DNA of 24,098 nucleotides from a virus, in the IMG/VR virus record IMGVR_UViG_3300001460_000201, positions 1-24,098 of that record. One strand, 5' to 3'. The notes under the pieces are model-generated. The model did no database searches, had not been told where the DNA came from, and saw only the letters and a program-made list of their open reading frames with translations. The translations under genes were made by a program, and so were the position numbers. This document shows, in pieces, positions 5,489-11,905 of the stretch. Position 1 is the first letter of the stretch; every line of letters begins with the position of its first letter.

Positions 5489-5721
5489 AGAAGTGGAGAG
5501 ATGAAAAATGGGTTCGCATAGGCTCTGATGGTGAAATCAAAGGAGCCTGTGGAACTAGTAAGAATAAAAAAAACCCTGACAGGTGTCTTCCTTTGAATAA
5601 GGCTAGGAGTTTGTCTAAAAGGCAGAGATCTGCAACAGCTAGAAAAAAGAAGCGTGAGGGGGCAAAAAAACAATTTGTTTCAAACACGAAACAAGCAAAA
5701 GTGACTAGAGGTGGCAGATAA
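5476..5721 (+). CDS. Small basic phage protein with WVRIGSDGEIKG motif (81 aa)
   Basis: The N terminus MGDLKKWRDEKWVRIGSDGE is followed by KGACGTSKNKKNPDRCLP (22-39) and then KARSLSKRQRSATARKKKREG. I recall this layout (KWVxIxxDGxxKGxCG...NPDRCLPxxKAxSLSxxxRxxxAxxKK) as a widespread small protein in aquatic phages and some giant viruses. The two cysteines are in the conserved positions as I remember them. No function has been assigned to my knowledge. It overlaps the membrane-protein gene upstream. Confidence 0.85.
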   Translation: MGDLKKWRDEKWVRIGSDGEIKGACGTSKNKKNPDRCLPLNKARSLSKRQRSATARKKKREGAKKQFVSNTKQAKVTRGGR

Positions 5722-5728
5722 AAGTAAA

Positions 5729-6001
5729 ATGGCTTGTAACAAGCCTAGAAGTTCTGACAGGGCTGGAAAGAAGAAGATGGTAAAGGCTTGTGCTGGTGGG
5801 AAAGAAAAACTCATACATTACGGTGCTAAAGGTTATGGTCATAACTATAGTGCTGCTGCAAGAAAATCATTCAAGGCTAGACACAAATGTGGTACTGCTA
5901 AGAATAAATTAAGTGCTAGATATTGGGCTTGCAAAAATTTGTGGGCTGGAAAGGGTGGATCAACAAAAAGTTCTCCTTCTAGTAGAAGAGGTAAATATTG
6001 A
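5729..6001 (+). CDS. Small basic Cys-rich phage protein starting MACNKP (90 aa)
   Basis: Key segments are MACNKPR at the start, KKMVKACAGGKEKLIHYGAKG (split at ACAGG), RKSFKARHKCG and SARYWACKNLW. This matches my memory of a widespread phage family (MACNKPxR...VKAC.GGKEKxIxFGxxG...RKSFKARHxC...YWxCKxLW). Its regularly spaced Cys and His could bind zinc. I chose ATG at 5729 because remembered relatives begin MACNKP; a GTG at 5711 would overlap the upstream gene and add six residues. Function is unknown. Confidence 0.8.
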   Translation: MACNKPRSSDRAGKKKMVKACAGGKEKLIHYGAKGYGHNYSAAARKSFKARHKCGTAKNKLSARYWACKNLWAGKGGSTKSSPSSRRGKY

Positions 6002-6005
6002 TGTT

Positions 6006-6113
6006 ATGAAAAAATTCACTAAGAAGCAAGTTAAAATTGCTAAAGCTGCGAAGCCTTATAATAAAATAAATGCTGCTGATTTTAAAGCATTAAAGAAGAG
6101 GAAAAAGAAATGA
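6006..6113 (+). CDS. Tiny Lys-rich protein (35 aa)
   Basis: The 35-residue product MKKFTKKQVKIAKAAKPYNK continues with INAADFKALKKRKKK. The layout KQxKIAxAAxPxNKIxxxDFxxL is one I recall from tiny phage proteins of unknown function. The ATG at 6006 follows the previous stop by four bases and its TGA overlaps the next ATG (ATGA). Longer upstream extensions of this frame run through the preceding gene and are not favoured. Confidence 0.7.
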   Translation: MKKFTKKQVKIAKAAKPYNKINAADFKALKKRKKK

Positions 6114-6256
6114 GGTCAAGAGGTTTAGGAGACTCAATAGAAAAGATAACCAAGGCTACTGGAATAAAGAGCATGGTTGATAAGGTTACAAAAGGAGGCT
6201 GCGGTTGTGGTCAAAGAAGAGATAGTTTAAACAGGGTATTTCCCTACAAAAAATAG
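6110..6256 (+). CDS. Small conserved phage protein with GLGD...GCGCxxR...LNxxFPY (48 aa)
   Basis: MRSRGLGDSIEKITKATGIK is followed by a short amphipathic helix, KGGCGCGQRRDSLN and FPYKK. I recall this as a conserved tiny protein in many Bacteroidota and cyanobacterial phages, with the same GLGDxIxxxxxxTGI start and a Cys-x-Cys next to a LNxxFPY tail. The Cys pair may bind a metal, but two cysteines alone would need a dimer. Its start overlaps the previous stop. It ends the basic cluster; the next gene is a structural protein. Confidence 0.8.
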   Translation: MRSRGLGDSIEKITKATGIKSMVDKVTKGGCGCGQRRDSLNRVFPYKK

Positions 6257-6259
6257 ATT

Positions 6260-6526
6260 ATGGCATATCAAAAATTACAAGCTTATAGGGCTGCTGGTGT
6301 TACACCTAATGACAACGCAAACATACCAAGCGTCTCAACTCAGGACGGTTCTGGGAACAATGGATGCGTTCTTTTCATTGGAACTGGTGGTAATATAAAG
6401 GTTAAGACTGCCGGAGGTGATGATGTTATATTTACAAATGTTGCTGATGGAACATTTTTTCCGGTACAAGTTGTGAAGGTGTTTGCTGGAAGTACAACTG
6501 CATCTGGAATTATAGCACTTTGGTAG
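6260..6526 (+). CDS. Small virion structural-type protein (88 aa)
   Basis: The product MAYQKLQAYRAAGVTPNDNA... has NIPSVSTQDG, CVLFIGTGGNIKVKTAGGDDV and GTFFPVQVVKVFAGSTTASG, ending IIALW. The all-beta composition and the NIP...GTGG.(I/L)KVxTxGGDxVxF...GTFxPVQV pattern are ones I recall from small phage structural proteins often found near tail or capsid genes. It is probably a decoration or spike-type protein. The switch from the basic cluster to glycine/threonine-rich beta proteins occurs here. Which virion part it belongs to is not shown by the sequence. Confidence 0.75.
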   Translation: MAYQKLQAYRAAGVTPNDNANIPSVSTQDGSGNNGCVLFIGTGGNIKVKTAGGDDVIFTNVADGTFFPVQVVKVFAGSTTASGIIALW

Positions 6527-6527
6527 G

Positions 6528-7421
6528 ATGATTATAGGGAGTGGTATAGGTATACAGTTTACTTCAGGGGCAGGTTTTTCTTTGGCTGACTCGTTGATAA
6601 ATTCTTTGTGTAAGAGAAGTACTACTTGTGAAAACAAGACTGGAACTAAAAGTATATTGAATGATTTAAATGTATCTAACGAGTGTGGTGATGTTTTGTT
6701 GATTATAGCAGGACAATCAAATGCTAAGGGGTCAACAGGAGGTGTTCCTTCTGAGTCTTACTTAAATGATCCCATACCATCAACTTATATATGGACCGGT
6801 TCTTCTTTTGATCAGTTAGAGATAAATGTAAATAATGAGTCTAGCAATAATAGTCACGGTATAGAATTAAACTTTGGATACTTGTCTCAACTTTCACGAA
6901 ATGGGAATGTATATATAGTTAAAGAAGCTGACGGTGGTACGGGTTTTGTAGACAACCAGTGGAATCCCGGAGACCCTCTTTATAATAACTTAGTTACGAA
7001 AGCTAACGCAGCTATAGCTAATTTAACCTCTGCTGGTACTCAATTTCATTTTGCTGGGATTTATTGGAATCAGGGAGAGAAGGAAACAAGTACTAATGGT
7101 ACATATGATATTTACGCTTCATTGCTAGGGACTATGGTTTCTAATCTTAGGAGTGATATCACCGGAGCTTCTAATATGCGTTTTATGTTCACTAGGCTTG
7201 GAACATATTACACTACTAGAACTAATGCTGGAAATGCAACACAATTATTGAGAGCTGTTGAGGTTAGAGCTCAGCAGGAGTTAGCGGATACACAAATATC
7301 TAACTCTTTTATGATAAACCAAGATGATTTAACTGCTAGAGATGATCAAGTGCATGCTAATAGTGCTTCTCAAAACATATTAGCTAGTAGAGTTTTTAAT
7401 ATAATAAAAGATTTATTGTAA
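6528..7421 (+). CDS. SASA-type carbohydrate esterase (SGNH-like), tail-associated
   Basis: The 297-residue product has the family signatures of sialate O-acetylesterase/CE6-like enzymes: IIAGQSNAKG (59-68) with nucleophile S64, GIYWNQGEKE (177-186) as the Q-G-E block, and DDQVHAN (272-278) with the catalytic D273/H276 pair. It probably removes O-acetyl groups from host capsular or surface polysaccharide. Residues 1-50 form a short Gly/Ser-rich, then Cys-containing N terminus (two Cys at 28 and 34) that could anchor it to the virion. It lies directly before the carbohydrate-binding tail-spike-like gene, whose ATG shares its last base. No export signal is seen, which suits a virion enzyme. Confidence 0.85.
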   Translation: MIIGSGIGIQFTSGAGFSLADSLINSLCKRSTTCENKTGTKSILNDLNVSNECGDVLLIIAGQSNAKGSTGGVPSESYLNDPIPSTYIWTGSSFDQLEINVNNESSNNSHGIELNFGYLSQLSRNGNVYIVKEADGGTGFVDNQWNPGDPLYNNLVTKANAAIANLTSAGTQFHFAGIYWNQGEKETSTNGTYDIYASLLGTMVSNLRSDITGASNMRFMFTRLGTYYTTRTNAGNATQLLRAVEVRAQQELADTQISNSFMINQDDLTARDDQVHANSASQNILASRVFNIIKDLL

Positions 7422-8971
7422 TGGATAGTTTATTAAAAAAAGCAAGTATTATCATTACACCAACTGCTCATAATGTTGGAAGTATCAATGCTATTAAGCC
7501 AATTCAAACTATTGGTGTTGAATTAGGAGATGATTCAACTATTACTAATGCAGGTAACGCTGTAATGACCAAAATTTCAAATTTAAATTATAATGCAACA
7601 AGTGATGGAACTCAAACAAGTAGTATTAGACCAAGATTAGGTTTTAATAATACAATAGTTGGTTCTAAATATAAAATATCAATAAAAGCAACAAATAAAT
7701 CGGGTACTATTTTATTTAAATTATTTAATGGTAGTTCTTATGTTATTTCAGGTAATGATTTAAGTTCTGATATTGATTTTATTTTTACAGCACAAAGCAC
7801 AAGTACTGTGAACTTTAATTTCGATGGTAGAGAAGTATTTAATGTAGATTTAGAAATAAGTTTAAAACAAATAATAAACGCTGATTTAGACTTCGAAAGA
7901 GCAACAAGTGGTAGTGTTGTTGGAACTGCTCAACGTGAGAAAGCAGATGGTGTATTAGAGCAAGTTGCAGAGAATGTGCCAAGAATAGATTATACTGGAG
8001 GTGTTGCTCATTGGCTTATAGAACCACAGAGTAGGAATTTGATAACTTATAGTGAGGACTTTCTAAATAGTAATTGGCAACATAACAGTGCTTTAAATAT
8101 AACGGCAAATGCCACAACAAGTCCAAATGGAGCGATTAATGCAACGAGAGTTGAATATTCGGGAAGCGGTAGTAGGTTAGGCGTTGACATTGCTTTAACA
8201 AGTGGTAATTCTTATACTTTATCGTTTTACGCTAAAAATAATGGGGGTACTGCAAATTTAAATGTTAGAGTCGATGGGCAATCTTTACCACTCCAACCAT
8301 ATACAATTACTGATGATTTTGAGAGATATGAATTTACTTTTACTGCAACAGCAACAGCAACATCAGAAATTAGACTTTTTACTAGCACAACTGGTATAGA
8401 TGCGTTTATTTGGGGCGCACAATTAGAAGAACTATCGTATGCCACATCATACATTCCTACAAGCGCACAAACAGTAACAAGAGAAAAAGATTCATTCGGA
8501 CTAAACACAACGTTAGACACATCTTTAATAGATTCAACAGAAGGAACATTTTATGTTGAAATGGCTGCTTTAGATGATAACCAAATAAATAGAATTGTTA
8601 GTTTATCAGAGGGAAATAATAATAATACTATTAGGGTTAGATTTGAAGAAAGTGTTTCTAATAAAATAAGGATTGATATTAAAACACAAAGTGGTCAAAG
8701 TTCAATATACAGTACAACATCGTATGATATTCTTAATTTTTCAAAAATTGGAGTAAGATTTAAAACAAATGATTGTGCTTGTTTTGTGAATGGAACTGAA
8801 TTAACCGCATCATCAGGAGGTAGTACGGGTGACACTTATCCTGCAAATACTTTAACTAAAATAGAAAGTTCAAGAGGAGGTGGTTCATTGCCATTCGAAG
8901 GAAAAATTAAATGTATTGCAGTATTTAAAGAAGGATTAACAGATGCAGAATTAACTTGTTTAACAACATGA
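7421..8971 (+). CDS. Tail-spike-like protein with carbohydrate-binding and LamG-like regions
   Basis: 516 residues, almost all beta by composition. The middle holds AENVPRIDYTGG (about 183-194), LIEPQSRNLITYSEDF (200-215) and a beta-sandwich module resembling CBM4/9 folds, ending EELSYATSYIPTSAQTVTRE. This run is one I recall from many phage tail-tip proteins. From about 365 a laminin-G/concanavalin-like region follows (EGTFYVEM ... FEGKIKCIAVFKEGLTDAEL). A likely role is receptor recognition with the esterase next door. The gene reads A-richer, with more TTA and CAA codons than the head genes, which suggests that this adhesin module was exchanged. The stop overlaps the next ATG. Confidence 0.8.
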   Translation: MDSLLKKASIIITPTAHNVGSINAIKPIQTIGVELGDDSTITNAGNAVMTKISNLNYNATSDGTQTSSIRPRLGFNNTIVGSKYKISIKATNKSGTILFKLFNGSSYVISGNDLSSDIDFIFTAQSTSTVNFNFDGREVFNVDLEISLKQIINADLDFERATSGSVVGTAQREKADGVLEQVAENVPRIDYTGGVAHWLIEPQSRNLITYSEDFLNSNWQHNSALNITANATTSPNGAINATRVEYSGSGSRLGVDIALTSGNSYTLSFYAKNNGGTANLNVRVDGQSLPLQPYTITDDFERYEFTFTATATATSEIRLFTSTTGIDAFIWGAQLEELSYATSYIPTSAQTVTREKDSFGLNTTLDTSLIDSTEGTFYVEMAALDDNQINRIVSLSEGNNNNTIRVRFEESVSNKIRIDIKTQSGQSSIYSTTSYDILNFSKIGVRFKTNDCACFVNGTELTASSGGSTGDTYPANTLTKIESSRGGGSLPFEGKIKCIAVFKEGLTDAELTCLTT

Positions 8972-9288
8972 TTTATAAAAAATATAGCTTTGATTCAGAA
9001 GCACAAGCGATTGGATTAATAAATGCTTTAGGGACTTTTGAGGAAGAAGGTAAGGTTTACCCTTCTCACATACATACAGTCGTTAAATTAGGTTTTTTAA
9101 CCACTAACGTTGCAGACGAAGATAATCCTCCAATATTCAGCGATAAGTATTCAGTTGATGTGCTTTGGAGAGGATTAGAAGTTGATGAAGAAGAAAACGC
9201 TATCTTTCCAGAAGGATGGCAAGAATATGAAGTTACAGGTTTGTCAAATTACAAACACAACTTTTTTGGTTTAACATACGAAGAATAA
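8968..9288 (+). CDS. Small tail-associated protein, unknown function (106 aa)
   Basis: ATG at 8968 overlaps the stop of the spike gene (ATGA). The acidic product (MIYKKYSFDSEAQAIGLINA...) has HTVVKLGFLTT, then KYSVDVLWRGLEV, and ends with a hydrophobic FFGLTYEE. Proteins with a helical start, a HxxVxLGF strand and a YxVDVLW strand are common beside phage tail-tip genes, as far as I recall. A role in tail-fibre assembly or attachment is possible but unproven. The TAA overlaps the start of the holin candidate (TAATG). Confidence 0.7.
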   Translation: MIYKKYSFDSEAQAIGLINALGTFEEEGKVYPSHIHTVVKLGFLTTNVADEDNPPIFSDKYSVDVLWRGLEVDEEENAIFPEGWQEYEVTGLSNYKHNFFGLTYEE

Positions 9289-9452
9289 TGGAAGATTTGA
9301 GAATATACGGATTTAATATCGGTGCTATCTTAGTTAGCACAGTAAATGAAATAAACCCATACCTGCAAACTATTGTTCTTATATCAACTGCTGTTTATAC
9401 TATTTTAAGAATATATAAAAACATAAAAGGGGATGACGAAAGAGATTTGTAA
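9288..9452 (+). CDS. Small single-helix membrane protein, holin candidate (54 aa)
   Basis: The product MEDLRIYGFNIGAILVSTVN... has one clear membrane helix at about 24-43 (PYLQTIVLISTAVYTILRIY) and a second weaker hydrophobic stretch at 8-18, with a charged C terminus (KNIKGDDERDL). Size, topology and position two genes before the amidase suit a small holin or pinholin. Its start overlaps the stop of the preceding gene and its stop overlaps the next mini-gene. The other candidate is the gene at 9990. I recall similar short proteins beginning with xxYGFN in Bacteroidota phages. Confidence 0.7.
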   Translation: MEDLRIYGFNIGAILVSTVNEINPYLQTIVLISTAVYTILRIYKNIKGDDERDL

Positions 9453-9522
9453 ATGTGATTATCCTCTAATAAGAGAGGATAATGTAGAGTATTGTGCAAT
9501 TTGTCAAAAAGATTTAGAATGA
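9433..9522 (+). CDS. Mini Cys-pair protein within the lysis cassette (29 aa)
   Basis: A 29-residue ORF, MTKEICKCDYPLIREDNVEY then CAICQKDLE. The CxC at 6 and 8 and the CxxC at 21-24 have the look of a single zinc-ribbon or zinc-knuckle. It overlaps the holin candidate by 20 bases, and its TGA overlaps the amidase ATG (ATGA), exactly as a translated, coupled gene would. A 90-base frame could occur by chance, but the paired cysteines plus both overlaps argue for a gene. Confidence 0.6.
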   Translation: MTKEICKCDYPLIREDNVEYCAICQKDLE

Positions 9523-9938
9523 GAGAAATAAATAAAATAATTATACATTGTTCAGCTACGAGAGAGGGGCAAGATGTTTCGGTTAAAACTATCAGAAGGT
9601 GGCATGTTGTAGAGAGAGGTTGGTCTAATATAGGTTATCATTATGTCATTGGACTTGATGGGAGTATTCATAAAGGTCGTTTAAATAACGTTCAAGGAGC
9701 GCACACTAAAGGACACAATAAAGACAGTATTGGTATTTGTTATATTGGTGGCTGCGACCAAGATATGAATCCAAAGGACACAAGGACAGATGCACAAAAA
9801 GAATCACTTGAAATATTGTTGGAAGGTTTAGTTTCGGGCTATGAAAGAAAAGGTTTTATTAGCATACACGGACATAACGAATTTAGCGACAAGGCTTGTC
9901 CTTCGTTTGATGTACAAGAAGAATACGGACATATTTAG
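9519..9938 (+). CDS. N-acetylmuramoyl-L-alanine amidase, T7-lysozyme type (endolysin)
   Basis: The 139-residue enzyme cleaves the amide bond between muramic acid and L-alanine in peptidoglycan. It consists of one zinc amidase (Amidase_2/PGRP) domain: HCSAT with zinc ligand H10, GYHYVI with catalytic-type Y40, HTKGHNKDS around 62-70, and HGHNEFSDKACPSFD with H119, K125 and C127. The spacing of the last three matches T7 lysozyme H122, K128 and C130. There is no signal peptide, so a holin must release it. The start at 9519 (MREIN) is preferred because it overlaps the stop of the mini-gene; an upstream non-ATG start would add nine residues. Confidence 0.93.
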   Translation: MREINKIIIHCSATREGQDVSVKTIRRWHVVERGWSNIGYHYVIGLDGSIHKGRLNNVQGAHTKGHNKDSIGICYIGGCDQDMNPKDTRTDAQKESLEILLEGLVSGYERKGFISIHGHNEFSDKACPSFDVQEEYGHI

Positions 9939-9949
9939 TAAACATTTAA

Positions 9950-9975
9950 GTTTACATAATAAAATAAATGTAAAC
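9950..9975. repeat. Perfect 8-bp inverted repeat between amidase and second holin candidate
   Basis: GTTTACAT (9950-9957) and ATGTAAAC (9968-9975) are exact complements with a 10-base A/T spacer. The left arm is preceded by the related AAACATTTAA. There is no T-run after the right arm, so a terminator is unlikely; an operator or RNA-stability hairpin in front of the gene at 9990 fits better. A TATATTTA sequence follows at 9978-9985, one base off a TAnnTTTG promoter. Confidence 0.4.
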
Positions 9976-9989
9976 ACATATATTTACGA

Positions 9990-10430
9990 ATGAAGAATAA
10001 AAAGAAATTTAAAGATACTAAGGTCGGTGCTTTTCTATTAAAGAAAGCACCTAAGTTTGTTGCAGGTATGTTGCCCTCTGGAGGTGTTTTGGACGTTGTA
10101 AAGTCTTTAATTGATAGCGATAGTAATATCACTATCGAAGAGAAAGAGCAAATGCACAAAGAACTTATTGAGATATACTCCTTGGAAGTTCAAGACAGAG
10201 ATTCTGCACGTAGAAGAGAGGTAGAAATAAGAAAAAAAGGCATCGATTTTATGTTTATTTTGACAGGTGTTATAGGTTTAGCTTCTTTCTCTTATTTAGT
10301 ATATACCATTATTAACGTAGAAGTACCCGAATCTAATAAAGAATTATTTATCCACTTGATAGGTATAGTAGAAGGTGTAGCTTTAAGTATTTTCTCTTAC
10401 TACTTTGGTCAGTCTATAATAAAGGAATAA
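9990..10430 (+). CDS. Holin-family membrane protein (146 aa)
   Basis: The product has a basic N terminus, an amphipathic region (PKFVAGMLPSGGVLDVV, 21-37), an acidic/charged helix with LEVQDRDSARRREVE (65-79), and two membrane helices at about 87-108 and 120-140. The charged VQDRDSAR(R)RE segment before two C-terminal helices is typical of the 3-TM gene-transfer-agent-type holin families as I recall them. It follows the amidase, so it is the stronger holin candidate of the two in this cassette. The smaller membrane protein at 9288 may be a partner, an antiholin or a pinholin. Confidence 0.7.
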   Translation: MKNKKKFKDTKVGAFLLKKAPKFVAGMLPSGGVLDVVKSLIDSDSNITIEEKEQMHKELIEIYSLEVQDRDSARRREVEIRKKGIDFMFILTGVIGLASFSYLVYTIINVEVPESNKELFIHLIGIVEGVALSIFSYYFGQSIIKE

Positions 10431-10452
10431 GGTTCAAGACTTATATTCAATA

Positions 10453-10475
10453 CTTATAAGGTTGTAAGCTTATAA
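10453..10475. repeat. CTTATAAG palindrome with a 7-bp inverted repeat
   Basis: CTTATAAG (10453-10460) is self-complementary. TTATAAG (10454-10460) also pairs with CTTATAA (10469-10475) across an 8-base loop. Related ACTTAT runs lie on both sides (10439 and 10486). It lies 33 bases before the TAACTTTG promoter and has no following T-run, so an operator is more likely than a terminator. Confidence 0.35.
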
Positions 10476-10507
10476 TATTAGCTTCACTTATTTATATTAA
10501 TAATTAA

Positions 10508-10515
10508 TAACTTTG
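10508..10515 (+). promoter_or_regulatory. TAACTTTG promoter, near-copy of the scaffold/capsid promoter
   Basis: TAACTTTGCGTAAAATTAAA at 10508 closely matches TAACTTTGCATAAAATTTAA at 17420, well beyond the -7 element itself. The downstream ATG is at 10531. No -33 TTG is evident. The lysis genes end 78 bases upstream, so this element probably starts a new unit containing the coiled-coil and fibre-like genes. Confidence 0.6.
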
Positions 10516-10530
10516 CGTAAAATTAAATCT

Positions 10531-10755
10531 ATGAGTAAATTAAATAAAGAAGAGCTTGATTATATAAGACAAGCTGAGGTTGACTTCAAGGAAAAGAAGA
10601 GTGAAATTTCTGATTTAGAGATAAGAAAGCATTATCTAATAGATGAGATAAAAGATATTCAACGTCAATTTTCTGGATTTGAAGCTGAGTTAATTAAAAA
10701 ATATGGAAAGGACTCTGTAATAGATATGAGTACCGGAGAAGTAAAAAAGAAATAA
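10531..10755 (+). CDS. Small coiled-coil protein (74 aa)
   Basis: ATG at 10531 lies 16 bases after the promoter element; a TTG at 10513 overlaps the promoter and is unlikely. The product is almost wholly charged helix (LDYIRQAEVDFKEKKSEISD and onward) with regularly spaced Leu/Ile, suggesting a short coiled coil, then KKYGKDSVIDMSTGEVKKK at the end. I recall similar small phage proteins with a YGxxxIDxxTGEIxxK tail near tail genes. No function is known. It begins the unit that continues into the fibre-like gene two bases downstream of its own end. Confidence 0.7.
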   Translation: MSKLNKEELDYIRQAEVDFKEKKSEISDLEIRKHYLIDEIKDIQRQFSGFEAELIKKYGKDSVIDMSTGEVKKK

Positions 10756-10756
10756 C

Positions 10757-11659
10757 ATGCCAAAAATATCATCACTATCTACGTCTACAAATTTACAATC
10801 AACAGATATATTGGTTGGAACTGATGTTAGCGATTCTAATAAGAGTAAGAATTTCACTTTAGGGGATTTAGCTTCTTTTGTAAATACTACTCCAAATGGA
10901 ACAGGAACTACTGCTTTCGTACCTAGGTTTAGTAGTTCTACAACTGTTGAAGATTCAATTATTTACGCTTCTACTACTGGAGTTGGTATTAATAATGCGA
11001 GTCCTCAAGCGGCTCTTCATATTAATGGAAAAGTTCAGTTAACTCCTGCGTCTTCTAATGAGATAACTAGTATTACAGCTCAGGGAAATATTGACTCAAA
11101 TGACGGTCTTTATTTAGGAAGGACAGCGGACTCTGCTGTAGTAGTTGTTGGTGGAAATACTTCTGAAACGTTTGTTAGATCACATTTGAATAGTCTTGTA
11201 ATGAAAACTGTTAGGGATAGTGACCACTTTAAAGTAAAAGTGGGGCTATTAGAAAAAGAGTTAATTACTGTAAGAGCAGATAGTCCCAATACAGGTATTA
11301 ATAACACAAACCCTCAGTATACATTAGATGTTGGAGGTAATATTAATTCTAACAAATTAGTGTTAACGCCAGTAGCCAGTGTAGATACTGCTTCTATTGA
11401 GTATAGTTTTAATACTGATAGACTTTACTTGACACCTCAAAATAATGACAGTGTCATGGTTGGTTCTGAAACAACTAATGCCGACTTGATTGTTAAGGGG
11501 GATACAAAAAGTGAGACTTATTCAGTTTCTTCTTTGAACACGGCTCCAGCTTCTGCTTCGGCTACAGGTACTGTTGGTGATATAAGGTTTACTGCTAATC
11601 ACATCTATTTATGTGTAGCTTCAAACACTTGGAAGAGAGTTGCTATAGCTACTTTTTAA
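10757..11659 (+). CDS. Tail-fibre-like structural protein with internal duplication
   Basis: The 300-residue product starts with a head often seen on phage fibre or tail proteins (TDILVGTDVSDSNKSKNFTL, 16-35). A beta module is then repeated: TGVGINNASPQAALHINGKV (74-93) corresponds to NTGINNTNPQYTLDVGGNI (178-196), and the following strands also match (VQLTPASSNEITSI with LVLTPVASVDTASI), giving a period near 104-108 residues. It ends with GDIRFTANHIYLCVASNTW, a common C-terminal cap. No S74 self-cleaving chaperone is present. It is probably a trimeric virion fibre. Confidence 0.75.
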   Translation: MPKISSLSTSTNLQSTDILVGTDVSDSNKSKNFTLGDLASFVNTTPNGTGTTAFVPRFSSSTTVEDSIIYASTTGVGINNASPQAALHINGKVQLTPASSNEITSITAQGNIDSNDGLYLGRTADSAVVVVGGNTSETFVRSHLNSLVMKTVRDSDHFKVKVGLLEKELITVRADSPNTGINNTNPQYTLDVGGNINSNKLVLTPVASVDTASIEYSFNTDRLYLTPQNNDSVMVGSETTNADLIVKGDTKSETYSVSSLNTAPASASATGTVGDIRFTANHIYLCVASNTWKRVAIATF

Positions 11660-11677
11660 TATAAATTAAATAAAATT

Positions 11678-11905
11678 ATGGACATAAGAAAAATATCGGT
11701 GGGGGCTGACTATAAGGGCAGTTGTATGCACTATATTAAATCCCAACCTGTTTTGAATGGTAATTACGAGATATGTGATATAATCATTGATGATGAGTGT
11801 TACAAAATTTATATTAAGAATATTAAGGAAGATATAACTCTTCTTTGGAAGTCTTTTAATAGGAATATGCCTGTATCTATTGAATATAATATAAATTTTG
11901 CATGA
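11678..11905 (+). CDS. Conserved small phage protein (75 aa)
   Basis: MDIRKISVGADYKGSCMHYI... with KSFNRNMPVSIEYNINF at the end. I recall the bracketing motifs MDIRKISVGxDYK and WKxFNxxMPVxxEYNI from small phage proteins that sit immediately upstream of the gene at 11902 in related phages. The middle alternates Ile and charged residues, suggesting beta strands. Function is unknown. The stop overlaps the next ATG, so the two genes are coupled and their products may act together. Confidence 0.75.
   Translation: MDIRKISVGADYKGSCMHYIKSQPVLNGNYEICDIIIDDECYKIYIKNIKEDITLLWKSFNRNMPVSIEYNINFA

Noticed and set aside
6480-6527. CACTTTGG before the esterase gene as a promoter
   Set aside because: There is no TA two bases before the TTTG, so it does not match the -7 consensus, and it lies within the coding end of the previous gene.
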